Notes: a model not told the origin generated them from the letters alone. A stretch of 64,000 nucleotides of DNA from JBLHZY01 sp047631555 (GCA_047631555.1 JBLHZY010000003.1:124001-188000); one strand, 5' to 3'. Positions 32,597-43,300 are shown, numbered from the stretch's first letter. Translations and numbers: made by a program.

Positions 32597-34861
32597 CTAG
32601 CCGCATTTTGAGAAGCCGCAGGAGGCGCAGGTCATGCAGCCCTCTATCATGCGCATCTCGAAACTGCCGCAGCTTGAGCAGGTCTTGCCCCTTGGCGCGC
32701 CGCCCGAAGCACTGATGGCCGCGGTCGGATCGGTTTTCAGCCCCATGCCTTCGCCCTCAATAAAGCCGATGGCAACAAGATGGCGCTCGATCACGCCGCC
32801 GATTGCCGCAAGGATCGAGGGGATATATTTACCCTGCATCCAAGCGCCGCCGCGCGGATCGAACACCGCCTTGAGCTCTTCCACAACAAAGCTCACATCG
32901 CCCCCGCGCCGGAACACCGCAGAAATCATCCGCGTCAGCGCAACTGTCCAAGCAAAATGCTCCATGTTTTTAGAGTTGATGAAAACCTCAAACGGGCGGC
33001 GATGACCGCCGATTATGATGTCGTTGATGGTGATATAAAGCGCGTGCTCGCTATCGGGCCACTTCACTTTGTAAGTGTTGCCCTCAAGGGTTTGCGGGCG
33101 ATCCAGCGGCTCGGCCATATAGATAACATCCGCGCCGGTTTCAGCCTCTGGCAGGGTCTCGCTCACCTCGGAGACGCTCAGAACTGAGCCCGTTACATCA
33201 TTCGGGCGATAGGTGGTGCAGCCTTTGCAACCCTGATCCCAGGCGGCCATATAGACTTCTTTGAAATCGTCAAAAGAGATGTCTTCGGGGCAGTTGATCG
33301 TTTTGGAGATCGAGCTATCGACCCATTTTTGCGCCGCCGCTTGCATGCGCACGTGATCTAAGGGGGCCAGTGTCTGGGCATTGGTGAAATGGGCGGGAAG
33401 TTCGGCATCGCCTTTGAGATCGCGCCACATTTGCACAGCGTAATCAACGACTTCTTCCTCGGTGCGCGAGCCATCTTTTTGCAAAACCTTGCGCTTATAG
33501 GCATAGGCAAACACCGGCTCGATGCCCGAGGAAACGTTGCCTGCATAAAGCGAGATTGTGCCCGTTGGGGCGATAGATGTGAGCAAAGCGTTGCGAATGC
33601 CGTGTTTGGCGATGGCGACTTTTACGTCGGCATCCATATGAACGAGCGAGCCGGAGGCGAGATATTTTTCTGCATCAAACAGTGGAAACGCGCCTTTTTC
33701 GGCGGCAAGATTGGCCGAGGCCATATAGGCGGCGCGGGCGACTGCATGCAGCCATTTTTCGGTCTGCTTTGCCGCTTCTTCAGAGCCATAGCGCAGCCCA
33801 ACCATCAGCAAAGCATCCGCAAGCCCGGTAACCCCAAGGCCGATCCGGCGCTTGGCCGCGGCTTCTTGGGCTTGGGCTTCCAGCGGGAAGCGCGAGGAAT
33901 CAACCACGTTATCCATCATCCGCACGGCCGTTGCGACGAGCTTGCTCAAAGCATCCTCATCCAGCGTCGCGCCCGTTTCAAACGGCGCGGCCACAAGGCG
34001 CGCGAGGTTGATCGAACCAAGCAGACATGCGCCATAGGGCGGCAAAGGCTGCTCGCCGCAGGGGTTCGTCGCGGCGATTGTCTCGCAATAATTCAGGTTG
34101 TTGAGCTGGTTGATCCGGTCAATGAAAATCACGCCCGGCTCGGCATATTCATAGGTGCCGCGCATGATTTTGTTCCACAGATCGCGCGCTTGCAGGGTGT
34201 GATACACGCGCCCGTTGAACACCAATTCCCAGCTCTCATCGGCCTTCACTGCGGCCATGAAATCATCGGTAATCAGCACCGAAAGGTTAAACATCCGAAG
34301 CCGCGCGGCGTCTTGCTTGGCGGTGATGAAATCAAGCGCGTCGGGGTGATCACAGCGCATTGTGGCCATCATCGCACCCCGCCGCGAGCCTGCGCTCATG
34401 ATCGTGCGGCACATCGCATCCCACACATCCATAAAGCTGAGCGGCCCGGACGCATCCGCCGCAACCCCTTTTACATCCGCGCCTTTGGGGCGAATGGTCG
34501 AGAAATCATAACCAATGCCGCCGCCCTGCTGCATCGTCAGCGCCGCTTCGCGCAACATATCGAAAATCCCGCCCATATCATCAGGCACGGTGCCCATAAC
34601 AAAGCAGTTAAACATCGTCACCGCGCGCCCGGTTCCCGCACCCGCCGTGATGCGCCCAGCGGGCAAGAATTTGAACCCTTCAAGCGCTTCAAAGAAGGTC
34701 TCTTCCCACTTTTTGGGATCTTTTTCCACCTGCGCCAAATCGCGCGCAATCCGGCGCCATGTGTCCTCAACGCTGAGGTCAATCGGGGTCCCGTCGCCTT
34801 CTTTGAGGCGGTATTTCATATCCCAAATTTGTTCGGCGATCGGGGCGGAAAAGCTGTTCAT
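32597..34861 (-). CDS. nrdJ: Adenosylcobalamin-dependent ribonucleotide reductase (class II)
   Basis: Reduces ribonucleotides to deoxyribonucleotides with B12, independent of oxygen. With the ATG at 34861 (MNSFSAPIAEQIWDMKY) it has 754 residues. Active-site features are ATNPCGEQPLPPYGACLLGS, containing the N-C-E radical site motif, and TSIAPTGTISLYAGNVSSGIEP split across residues about 445-466. The C-terminus has paired CxxC motifs (CSSCGS, CMTCASCG), typical of this form and likely metal-binding or redox-active. I looked for a cobalamin riboswitch in the 158 bases upstream and saw none. Divergent from DUF1489. Confidence 0.96.
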   Translation of the reverse strand: MNSFSAPIAEQIWDMKYRLKEGDGTPIDLSVEDTWRRIARDLAQVEKDPKKWEETFFEALEGFKFLPAGRITAGAGTGRAVTMFNCFVMGTVPDDMGGIFDMLREAALTMQQGGGIGYDFSTIRPKGADVKGVAADASGPLSFMDVWDAMCRTIMSAGSRRGAMMATMRCDHPDALDFITAKQDAARLRMFNLSVLITDDFMAAVKADESWELVFNGRVYHTLQARDLWNKIMRGTYEYAEPGVIFIDRINQLNNLNYCETIAATNPCGEQPLPPYGACLLGSINLARLVAAPFETGATLDEDALSKLVATAVRMMDNVVDSSRFPLEAQAQEAAAKRRIGLGVTGLADALLMVGLRYGSEEAAKQTEKWLHAVARAAYMASANLAAEKGAFPLFDAEKYLASGSLVHMDADVKVAIAKHGIRNALLTSIAPTGTISLYAGNVSSGIEPVFAYAYKRKVLQKDGSRTEEEVVDYAVQMWRDLKGDAELPAHFTNAQTLAPLDHVRMQAAAQKWVDSSISKTINCPEDISFDDFKEVYMAAWDQGCKGCTTYRPNDVTGSVLSVSEVSETLPEAETGADVIYMAEPLDRPQTLEGNTYKVKWPDSEHALYITINDIIIGGHRRPFEVFINSKNMEHFAWTVALTRMISAVFRRGGDVSFVVEELKAVFDPRGGAWMQGKYIPSILAAIGGVIERHLVAIGFIEGEGMGLKTDPTAAISASGGAPRGKTCSSCGSFEMRMIEGCMTCASCGFSKCG

Positions 34862-35019
34862 TATATGGTCCGTTATACGAGATTCTGGCGGGTCGGGCTT
34901 AGGATATAGGGCAGTTTGGCAGGTCTTCACAGCGGGAAAACCCGCAAAGGATCGAAATGCCCGCTCTTGAAACCAAGGTGTATTGAGCTATTGTTGATCC
35001 CTACCATTGGGGGTGCACT

Positions 35020-35439
35020 GTGCCAGAAATCGTACATATTGTGAAGCTTTGCGTGGGCGTGGAGAGTTTTGAAGACCTCGCCGCGCGCATTGAGGCGCGT
35101 GGAAGTACAGAAACGCGCCATGTGACCCGTATGCGCCCCAAGCGCGAGGCCGAAATTCTTGCGGGCGGCTCGCTTTATTGGGTGATCAAGGGCGTGGTGC
35201 AAGCGCGCCAGAGCTTCCTTGATCTTGAAGAGGTGATTGGCGAGGACGGGATACGGCGCTGCGCTTTTGTGCTTGATGGCGAGTTAATCCGCACGGCCCC
35301 TGCGCCCCGGCGCGCCTTTCAGGGCTGGCGCTATTTGGCAGCAAAAGATGCGCCCAGCGATCTAGCCAAAGCGCGCGCAACGGATACGGATTTGCCGCCC
35401 GATTTGGCCAATGCTTTGGCGGATATCGGGCTGCTTTAG
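35020..35439 (+). CDS. DUF1489 family protein
   Basis: A 139-residue cytoplasmic protein of an alphaproteobacterial family. HIVKLCVGVESFEDL at the start, RHVTRMRPKREAEILAGGSLYWVIKG, and RRAFQGWRYLAAKDAP are family signatures. It starts with GTG at 35020. Function is unknown; the family is reminiscent of small RNA- or metabolite-binding proteins, but I have no evidence for that. Convergent with hisG across seven bases. Confidence 0.87.
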   Translation: MPEIVHIVKLCVGVESFEDLAARIEARGSTETRHVTRMRPKREAEILAGGSLYWVIKGVVQARQSFLDLEEVIGEDGIRRCAFVLDGELIRTAPAPRRAFQGWRYLAAKDAPSDLAKARATDTDLPPDLANALADIGLL

Positions 35440-35446
35440 CGGGCGA

Positions 35447-36151
35447 TCAATCGCGCGTATCGATGCCAAGCGTCTTGCTCAACGCAGAAAAGATAGCATG
35501 TTCTTCACGGCCCCAGTCGGCTTTTCGTGATTTAAACAGGGTCGCTTGGCTTTTGTGAATCACCGCGTCGCTAAGTACCTTGAGGTGATTGGCGCGCAGG
35601 GTTTCGCCCGACGAGGTGATATCGGCGATCGCTTCGGCGGTCTCGTTTTTCACGGTGCCCTCGGTCGCGCCCTGGCTGTCGACAAGCTGATAATCCGCGA
35701 CGCCCATTTCCTTAAGATACTCGCGCACGAGGTGGTGATATTTGGTCGCGATGCGCAGGCGAAAGCCATGCTCGGCGCGAAAATCAGAGGCGGCTGCATC
35801 CAGATCATCCAGCGTGTCCACATCAACCCAAGCGCGCGGCACGGCAATAATCAGGTCTGCGTGGCCAAATCCGAGCGGAGCCAATTCGCCGACTTGGCTT
35901 TCCCAATCGCCCAATTTGTCACGTACGAGATCGGACCCTGTGACACCCAAATGAATGCGCCCGGCGGCCAATTCGCGCGGGATTTCACCGGCAGACAGCA
36001 GCACAAGCTCAACGCCTTCAGCGCCCTCAACAGCGCCTGCGTATTCGCGCTCATTACCTGTGCGCCGCAGGCCGACGCCGCGCGCGCCAAACCAATCAAA
36101 GGTCTTTTCCATCAAGCGCCCTTTGGAGGGCACGCCCAGTTTGATCGTCAT
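35447..36151 (-). CDS. hisG: ATP phosphoribosyltransferase catalytic subunit (short form)
   Basis: First step of histidine synthesis: joins PRPP and ATP. The 234-residue short form lacks the regulatory C-terminal domain and needs HisZ. Motifs are KLGVPSKGRLMEKT at the N-terminus, LAAGRIHLGVTGSDLV, and VDSQGATEGTVKNE as the PRPP-binding region. It begins three bases after hisZ, in the order hisS-hisZ-hisG. Confidence 0.96.
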   Translation of the reverse strand: MTIKLGVPSKGRLMEKTFDWFGARGVGLRRTGNEREYAGAVEGAEGVELVLLSAGEIPRELAAGRIHLGVTGSDLVRDKLGDWESQVGELAPLGFGHADLIIAVPRAWVDVDTLDDLDAAASDFRAEHGFRLRIATKYHHLVREYLKEMGVADYQLVDSQGATEGTVKNETAEAIADITSSGETLRANHLKVLSDAVIHKSQATLFKSRKADWGREEHAIFSALSKTLGIDTRD

Positions 36152-36154
36152 GCT

Positions 36155-37255
36155 CTAACCCTCCTGCCCGCGCGCCAGCGTCAGCATCAGCCCGGGGCGC
36201 AGCACGCCGCCAACGGCCGGAATTTCACGCCCCTGCCCCAAAACCCGGGTCAGCGCATCATAGCGCCCACCGCTTGCCAAAGGCGGCAAATCAGGGCGCG
36301 TCTCGCAGTAAAAGCCAAAGACAAACCCATCATAATATTCCATCGACGCGCGCCCGAATGTGGCCTCAAATTCAAGCGCTTCGACATCAATACCGCGCGC
36401 AGACATTGCATCAAGGCGCGCCGAAAGCCGCGAAACAGCCGGGCCGATTGAAGGCATATCAACGGCAATATCGCGCAGCTGCGACAGGGCATTGGGGGCC
36501 ACTTCGCGCAAGGACAGAATATCATCAAGCAGGGCCATTTCGCCGGAGCTGATCGGCGGCTCTTGGGCATCTGCGCGCAGAGCGTCAATACGTGCAGAGA
36601 CCTCGGCGCGGCTGCGCAGGCCGATCTCGGGGCCCGCATCGGCAAAAGGATCGCCCGCTTCAAGCAGGGCCAAACGATGCGCTGGAATTGGCGTGCGCCC
36701 GGCAAAGCGCTCGATCAGGCGGCGAAAACGGCGCGGCCGCCACATGTGGCGCAACAGGGCGGCGCGGCGGCGCTCAGAGGTTTTGAGCCCGCGCACGGCG
36801 GCGGCCAGAATGCCGATATCGCCCGTTGCTGCGCGCAGTTTCAGCGGGGCAAGTTGCTGAGCAATTAGGGCGAAAACTTCTGCATCCGCTTCAGCCGGAT
36901 TTTTCCGATCAAAGACCTCATAGCCGACCTGAATATATTCGCGCGCCCGCCCGATGCCGTCTTCTTGGCGTCGGAAAACTTCGCCCGCATAGGCATAGCG
37001 CGCGGGATCGGCGCCATTTGCCATATGCTGCTGAACAACCGGCACGGTGAAGTCCGGGCGCAGCATTTGCTCGCCTTCCAGCGGGTCTTGGGTTGTATAG
37101 GCGCGGGCGCGGATATCTTCGCCGTATAGGTCCAGCAAAGCGCCAGCGGGCTGGAGAATTTCCGTCTCTATCGCTTGCGCACCTTCGGCCTCAAAGACCG
37201 CAAGAAGGCGCGCGGCCTCGGCGCGAATTTCGGCCTTTGTGGGCGCGGCGCTCAT
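36155..37255 (-). CDS. hisZ: ATP phosphoribosyltransferase regulatory subunit
   Basis: A catalytically dead paralogue of histidyl-tRNA synthetase that activates short HisG. The 366 residues (from MSAAPTKAEIRAEAAR at 37255) carry the HisRS-like PDFTVPVVQQHM, YAYAGEVFRRQEDG and EYIQVGYEVF. The C-terminus has EYYDGFVFGFYC and ASGGRYDALTRVLG. The ATG overlaps the hisS stop by four bases (ATGA). This agrees with the short HisG next to it. Confidence 0.95.
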   Translation of the reverse strand: MSAAPTKAEIRAEAARLLAVFEAEGAQAIETEILQPAGALLDLYGEDIRARAYTTQDPLEGEQMLRPDFTVPVVQQHMANGADPARYAYAGEVFRRQEDGIGRAREYIQVGYEVFDRKNPAEADAEVFALIAQQLAPLKLRAATGDIGILAAAVRGLKTSERRRAALLRHMWRPRRFRRLIERFAGRTPIPAHRLALLEAGDPFADAGPEIGLRSRAEVSARIDALRADAQEPPISSGEMALLDDILSLREVAPNALSQLRDIAVDMPSIGPAVSRLSARLDAMSARGIDVEALEFEATFGRASMEYYDGFVFGFYCETRPDLPPLASGGRYDALTRVLGQGREIPAVGGVLRPGLMLTLARGQEG

Positions 37256-38754
37256 TTCCCTAGCCCTTCGGCGGCAAGGATTTCTTTGACCTTGGCAACG
37301 AGCTGATCGCGCGGCACCTCGTATTGCGAGGGGCGCTCTTTCCACTCTTCAAGCGTGGCATTCTCGGCAATCTTTGCGCCAAGGATCAAGTCCTTGATCT
37401 GCACCACGCCGCGCTCTTTTTCATCGCCGCCTTCAATCACGGCCACAGGGCTTTTGCGCTTGTCTGCATATTTCAGCTGATTGCCGAAATTCTTGGGATT
37501 GCCAAGGTAAACCTCGGCCCTGATCCCCGCATTGCGCAGCTCGGCCACCATCGCTTGATAATCGGCCATGCGATCACGATCCATCACGGTGACAACCACA
37601 GGCCCAACCGCATCATCGGCAATCCGCCCCTTGGCATGCAGCGCGGCAAGCAGCCGATCAACGCCAATGGAAACCCCGGTTGCCGGGACATCTTGGCCAG
37701 TAAACCGCTTGACCAGATCGTCATAGCGCCCGCCCCCGGCAACAGAGCCAAACTGGCGCGGGCGGCCCTTTTCATCGGTCACTTCAAAGGTCAGTTCGGC
37801 CTCGTAAACGGGGCCGGTATAATAGCCAAGGCCGCGCACAACGGAGGGGTCAATCTCGATCCGATCCGGACCATAGCCACCAGCCGCCAGAAGGTTTGCG
37901 ATCTCTTCAAGCTCATTGACGCCTTCAATGCCCGTGACGCTTTGGCCAACCAGTTCGCGCAGGCGGGCAACTGTGGCCGCACCACTTTCGCGCTTGGCCT
38001 CCATGAAACCCATGACAGTATCGCACTGCGCTTCCGTCAGGCCCGCGCCATCGGTGAAATCGCCGCTTTCGTCCTTGCGCCCCGGCCCCATGAGCGCGCG
38101 AACGCCAGCGGCGCCAAGGCGATCAAGCTTATCGATGGCGCGCAAAACGATGCCGCGCTCGTGCTCAAATTTCGCCGGATCGCTTGGATCAAGAACGCCC
38201 GCAACTTCCATCACCCCGTTAAGCACTTTGCGGTTGTTCACCCGCACAATATAGTCGCCGCGCGGAATTCCCACGGCCTCGAGCGTGTCGCTCAACATCG
38301 CGCAAATCTCGGCGTCAGCCGCCACACTTGGCGCGCCTACAGTATCCGCATCGCATTGATAAAACTGGCGAAAACGGCCAGGGCCGGGCTTTTCATTGCG
38401 CCAAACCGGGCCCATGGCATAGCGGCGATAGGGGCTTGGCAGGTCGTTGCGATATTGCGCGGCAACGCGGGCCAAAGGGGCCGTCATATCATAGCGCAGC
38501 GCGACCCAGCCATCGTCTTCTTCTTGCCATGCAAACACGCCGGCATTGGGGCGATCCACATCGGGAAGGAACTTGCCAAGCGCCTCAACAGTTTCAACCG
38601 CAGAGGTTTCCAGCGCATCAAAACCATAGCGATGATAGACCTCGGCAATCTGATCGAGCATCACTTTTCGCGCGCTGACTTCAGCACCGAAATAATCGCG
38701 AAATCCTTTGGGCGTAATCGCCTTGGGGCGCGGTTGCTTTTTGATCTTGGCCAT
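37252..38754 (-). CDS. hisS: Histidyl-tRNA synthetase
   Basis: Charges tRNA-His; class II synthetase, 500 residues. Motif 2 is GPVWRNEKPGPGRFRQFYQCDADTVG in parts near residue 110-135; motif 3 has GVSIGVDRL. The His-specific GGGRYDDL and LGYYTGPVYE are present. The C-terminal anticodon-binding domain includes AEVYLGNPKNFGNQLKYADKR. It heads the hisS-hisZ-hisG unit. The 174 bases upstream contain a short tandem repeat (AAACGCTAG, 38865-38883). Confidence 0.96.
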   Translation of the reverse strand: MAKIKKQPRPKAITPKGFRDYFGAEVSARKVMLDQIAEVYHRYGFDALETSAVETVEALGKFLPDVDRPNAGVFAWQEEDDGWVALRYDMTAPLARVAAQYRNDLPSPYRRYAMGPVWRNEKPGPGRFRQFYQCDADTVGAPSVAADAEICAMLSDTLEAVGIPRGDYIVRVNNRKVLNGVMEVAGVLDPSDPAKFEHERGIVLRAIDKLDRLGAAGVRALMGPGRKDESGDFTDGAGLTEAQCDTVMGFMEAKRESGAATVARLRELVGQSVTGIEGVNELEEIANLLAAGGYGPDRIEIDPSVVRGLGYYTGPVYEAELTFEVTDEKGRPRQFGSVAGGGRYDDLVKRFTGQDVPATGVSIGVDRLLAALHAKGRIADDAVGPVVVTVMDRDRMADYQAMVAELRNAGIRAEVYLGNPKNFGNQLKYADKRKSPVAVIEGGDEKERGVVQIKDLILGAKIAENATLEEWKERPSQYEVPRDQLVAKVKEILAAEGLGK

Positions 38755-38928
38755 AGGCTTGGCTCCTTGCGGATGGCTTGCAGGCGCGGTCTAGCCCAAG
38801 GCGGCATGTGGAGCAAGGCGGGGCGCAGATTTGGCGCGCTTTTTGGGATGCGTTTGAGGCATTTAAACGCTAGAAACGCCTAGCGCTGCCCCAATCGGAG
38901 CCGCGATATTTAGCGCCCCGGAGGCCCC

Positions 38929-39141
38929 ATGACAGACGCTGCCCGCATCACCGCTCTTGAGGAACAGGTCGCGCATTTGCTGCGCGCGATTGAGGAATTG
39001 TCCGATGTTGTGGCCCGCCAAGAGCGCGAATTTGAGCGCACAACGCGGCGCATCGGGATGCTGATGGAGCGCGAGGCAGAGCGCGAGGCCGCAGGGGGCG
39101 GCTCTGAGACTTTGGGCGATCAGCGCCCGCCGCATTGGTAG
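38929..39141 (+). CDS. slyX: SlyX family protein
   Basis: A 70-residue coiled-coil protein, ITALEEQVAHLLRAIEELSDVV with regular heptads, ending in the family signature RPPHW. SlyX proteins have no proven function. A GGAGGCCCC site precedes the ATG. The gene is divergent from hisS and ends three bases from the convergent lipoprotein gene. Confidence 0.85.
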   Translation: MTDAARITALEEQVAHLLRAIEELSDVVARQEREFERTTRRIGMLMEREAEREAAGGGSETLGDQRPPHW

Positions 39142-39144
39142 GGC

Positions 39145-40377
39145 TTAGCGCAGCTGCTGGGTTTCCAGCTTGCCATTGTTGAGCAGCAATTCCAGCCAGC
39201 CTTTTGTATCGCCAAACCGATTGTAAATCGAAACGAATGCCACCTTGGATTCAACCGCGCCTATCTTGGCGGCAGGGCATCGCTTGCCACGGCCCACACC
39301 ACAAAGCCGCGATTTAATCGCCTCATAGGCTGTATCGGCCTGCGAGTAAGGCTTGTGGCGTTGCGAAGAGGAATAGCGATGTGTTTCGTGAAGCGCAGGT
39401 GCACCGAACAGGGCCAGCGAGGCGGTAAATTGGCGGGCGCATTTGTCTGAGAAGCCGGTGATGAATTGGGTGCGCGGGCCGGTTGAGGCCGGGTTTGTAT
39501 CAAACAAAAACCATTGCGCTTTGCCTTCTTTTGGGAAGTGATCGACTTGGCGCCCCATCTCGGATTTGCGCAACCCGCAGGCGACGCCGACTTGGCCAAA
39601 GGGCAGCACTTCGCCGCGCGCGACTGTGGATTTTGCACCGCCTGTAGCGCCAGATTTACGCGGGCCAAAAAGGCCGCGGCGGGCGGGCTTTTCAATCGCT
39701 TCCGGGGCTGGCGCTGGCTCGGGCAGAGCGGCGATTGTTTCTTCGGACGTCGCATCAGGAGCAGCAGGAAGGGCCGCCGCAACGGGTGCGACGCTGGCAG
39801 GCTCTGGCGCGCGCTTGAACAATGCGGCAAAGCCACGGCGCGGCGCGGCGGGGGCGCTTTGATCAAGCGCAGCAATCGTTTGGGCTGTGTCGTCTTGTTC
39901 GATTTTTGCTGCTATGCCAACGGCTTCGGGCGCTTCGGCAACAAGCTGCGCCTGTTCTTCTGCAAGGCCGATGATCGGCGCGGGTGGTGCGGCTTTGGGC
40001 TTGCGCCGCAAGAAACCAAACGGGCCGGATTTGGGCGCTGCTAGGGCTGCATCTGCGAGCTGTGCCTCTGGAACAACATCAAGAACAGCCCCCTGAGGCG
40101 CGATCACTTCGGCAATACCTGCGTCCGAAATCACGGTGATGTCTTTGCCTTCCAAAAGGGCGGGCGCTGCTGGCTCGGGCTTTTTGCGAAGGAAGCCAAA
40201 CATGCTTTTCTTTGGCGCAGGCGCTGCGGGAGCGGCCGCCGCATCGGCTTCTTGGGTGAAGGCTTGCGCGATCGTTTGCGGGTCAACGAGCCCATCGTCT
40301 TTGGGCGCTGGTGCACAGGCGACAAGCATCGCAGCAAGCCCCAAACCGGCAATCCCTTTGGATATATTGCGCGCCAT
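39145..40377 (-). CDS. Lipoprotein with Phe-Gly-Phe-Leu-Arg repeat modules, function unknown
   Basis: A 410-residue protein with a lipoprotein signal (GIAGLGLAAMLVAC, Cys21). Residues 40-265 are Ala/Pro-rich and contain repeated short basic-aromatic modules: MFGFLRKKPEPAAPA, PFGFLRRKPKAAPPA, GFAALFKRAPEPAS and RGLFGPRKSGA. The C-terminal 145 or so residues form an apparently folded domain with several Cys (VACGLRKSEMGRQVDHFP, KCARQFTASLALFG, GKRCPAAKIG). I do not recognise the domain. The start is two bases after the dnaE stop, so it is translated with dnaE. It might tether the envelope to something basic-binding, but this is speculation. Confidence 0.75.
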   Translation of the reverse strand: MARNISKGIAGLGLAAMLVACAPAPKDDGLVDPQTIAQAFTQEADAAAAPAAPAPKKSMFGFLRKKPEPAAPALLEGKDITVISDAGIAEVIAPQGAVLDVVPEAQLADAALAAPKSGPFGFLRRKPKAAPPAPIIGLAEEQAQLVAEAPEAVGIAAKIEQDDTAQTIAALDQSAPAAPRRGFAALFKRAPEPASVAPVAAALPAAPDATSEETIAALPEPAPAPEAIEKPARRGLFGPRKSGATGGAKSTVARGEVLPFGQVGVACGLRKSEMGRQVDHFPKEGKAQWFLFDTNPASTGPRTQFITGFSDKCARQFTASLALFGAPALHETHRYSSSQRHKPYSQADTAYEAIKSRLCGVGRGKRCPAAKIGAVESKVAFVSIYNRFGDTKGWLELLLNNGKLETQQLR

Positions 40378-40379
40378 AT

Positions 40380-43300
40380 TTAGTAGTCCTCAACCATCAT
40401 CACCCCGCCGAGCGATTTGATCGCGCCCTTGATCTGGGGGTTTACCGCGAATTCCTGCCCGAGTTCCACCTCTACTTCGCCGGGCAATCCATCCGCCATG
40501 AGGCAAAGGCACACAGCGCCGCGCACGCGGGTTTGCGCCTCTTGTGTTGCCTTTTCCAGAAGGGCAGCAACGCTTTGAATGGCCTCGGCCTCCTCGATGA
40601 ACACCTTGATACCCATCGCCCCTGCATCGGCGACGATCCCGTCGATCAAGGCCACGCCGCGAATGGTCGGATCGAATTGGCCTTCGGCGAATTTTGCCTC
40701 CAAAGTGGCGACAACTTTGTCAGAGGCCTCAAACACACCGCGCGCGGCCTCAAGATCTTTTGGATCGCGCGCAAACATCGCAATGCCCGAAAGCTGGCCC
40801 GTCGGATCAGAGATATTCATGCGGAAATAGCGATTGCCCTTGGAGCTTTTCATATCGCGAAGGCCCGAGACGATGACACCGACCTTGATGATCGCCGCCC
40901 CGTCGCGCGCCGCCTTGGCTTGGGCCTCGGCGAGGGTGATGATCCCTTTGCGCCTGAGCGGCGCCATATAATCATCGAGCGGATGGCCGGAGAGGTAAAA
41001 CCCGATGGCTTTGTGCTCTTCTGCGAGGCGCTCATTGGGCAGCCAATCATCGCCGCCCGTGATGCGCGGCTCCGGCAAATCATCGCCCGCTTCGCCAAAA
41101 AGCGAAACCTGATCCGAGGCCCGCTGCTCATGGATTGCCGCGGAGTAATTCACCAACGCATCGAGATTATCAAAGACGCGGCGGCGATTTGGATCGAGCT
41201 GGTCAAAGGCGCCGGCGCGCGCCAGCATCTCCATCGGGCGCTTGCCGACCCGCTTAAGATCGACCCGGCGCGCCAGATCAAACAGGGTCGCGAAATCCTT
41301 GCCCTCGCGCGCCTCGACGATCAGTTTCATCGCCTCGAGGCCAACATTTTTCAACGCGCCCAGCGCATAGACAAGCGCGCCATTTGCGACCGTAAAGCCC
41401 GCCTCAGAGCGGTTCACGCAAGGCGGGATAATCTCAAGATCAAGGCCGCGGCGCACCTCTTCTGCATAGATGGAAAGCTTGTCGGTGAGGTGGATATCGC
41501 AGTTCATCACACCGGCCATAAACTCAACCGGATGGTTGGCCTTTAGCCATGCGGTTTGATAGCTAACGACGGCGTAGGCGGCGGCGTGGGATTTGTTAAA
41601 CCCGTAGTTGGCGAACTTTTCGAGAAGGTCAAAAACCTCGGAGGCTTTCTTCTTATCGACGCCATTTTCCATCGCGCCTTTTTCAAACTTTGGCCGCTCC
41701 TTGGCCATCTCTTCGGCGATCTTTTTACCCATAGCGCGGCGCAGCAAATCGGCGCCGCCAAGGCTATAACCGGCCATTTCCTGCGCGATCTGCATCACCT
41801 GCTCCTGATAGACGATAATTCCTTGAGTTTCCTCAAGAATATGGTCAATCAGTGGGTGCACAGACTCGCGCTCTTTGAGGCCGTTTTTGACCTCGCAGTA
41901 GGTCGGGATATTCTCCATCGGGCCGGGGCGATAAAGCGCAACAAGGGCGACGATATCCTCAATACAGTTGGGCTTCATGCGCCGCAACGCATCCATCATC
42001 CCGGAGCTCTCAACCTGAAACACAGCAACGGTTTTGGCCGAGGCATAGAGCTTATAGGTCGGCTCATCATCAAGCGGGATCGTGCCGATATCGTTGATCG
42101 CGCCCTCAACCGGCGCGAACAATTCTGTACCATCCGCCGATTGGTGCAAAGCGCGCCCGCCGCCGATGATTTGGTTCACCGCGTTTTGGATCACTGTCAG
42201 GGTTTTGAGACCCAGAAAATCGAATTTCACCAGGCCCGCTTGCTCAACCCATTTCATGTTGAACTGGGTGGCGGGCATGTCCGAGCGCGGATCTTGATAG
42301 AGCGGTACAAGCTCGTCCAGCGGGCGATCGCCAATCACAACACCGGCGGCGTGGGTTGAGGCGTTGCGCAGCAGCCCCTCGACCTGCATCCCGTATTCCA
42401 GCAGTCGATTAACGACCTCTTCGTTGCGGGCCTCTTCGCGCAGCCGCTCTTCTTGTTTGAGCGCTTCGGCGATGGAAACAGGCTTTACCCCTTCAACCGG
42501 GATCATCTTGGAGATGCGGTCGACCTGCCCGTAAGGCATCTGCAAAACGCGGCCAATATCGCGCACGGCGGCTTTGGAGAGCAGCGCACCAAAGGTGATG
42601 ATCTGGCCGACCTTATCGCGCCCGTATTTTTCCTGAACGTATTGGATAACCTCCTCGCGGCGATCCATGCAAAAATCGATATCGAAATCGGGCATGGAAA
42701 CGCGCTCTGGGTTCAAGAACCGCTCGAAAAGCAGGCTGTAGCGCAGAGGATCAAGATCGGTAATCGTCAGCGCATAAGCGACCAAGCTGCCCGCCCCAGA
42801 GCCACGGCCCGGCCCCACAGGAATGCCCTGATCTTTGCCCCATTTGATAAAGTCAGCAACGATCAAAAAGTAGCCGGGAAAGCCCATGCCCTCGATGATA
42901 TCGAGCTCAAAATCAAGGCGCGCTTGGTATTCTTCGAGCGTGGCCGCATGGGGGATCACTTTGAGGCGGTCTTGCAGGCCTGCGTTGGCTTGGCGGCGCA
43001 GCTCAACGACCTCATCATCGGCAAATTTCGGCAGGATCGGATCACGGCGGTAAGTGCCAAAGGCGCAGCGGCGCGCGATTTCTACTGTATTTTCAAGCGC
43101 CTCGGGCAGATCAGCAAAGAGCGTTGCCATCTCGGCTTGGGATTTGAAATAGTGCTGCGGGGTGAGGCGGCGGCGCGGCTCTTGCTGATCAACATAGGAG
43201 CCATCGGCGATGCAGATCAGCGCATCATGCGCCTCGTACATATCGGTTTTGGGGAAATAGACATCGTTGGTCGCAACCAGCGGCAGGCCCATCGCATAGG

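Noticed and set aside
33389..34909. Long plus-strand frame opposite nrdJ, and similar long frames opposite hisS, dnaE, atpA, xdhA and the FAD/GcvT gene
   Set aside because: Each lies wholly antisense to a gene with clear motifs, lacks a ribosome site and has shadow-like composition.
34862..35019. Possible cobalamin riboswitch before the B12-dependent reductase
   Set aside because: No B12-box-like sequence is visible, and the 158-base divergent gap is too short for a typical full element plus promoter.
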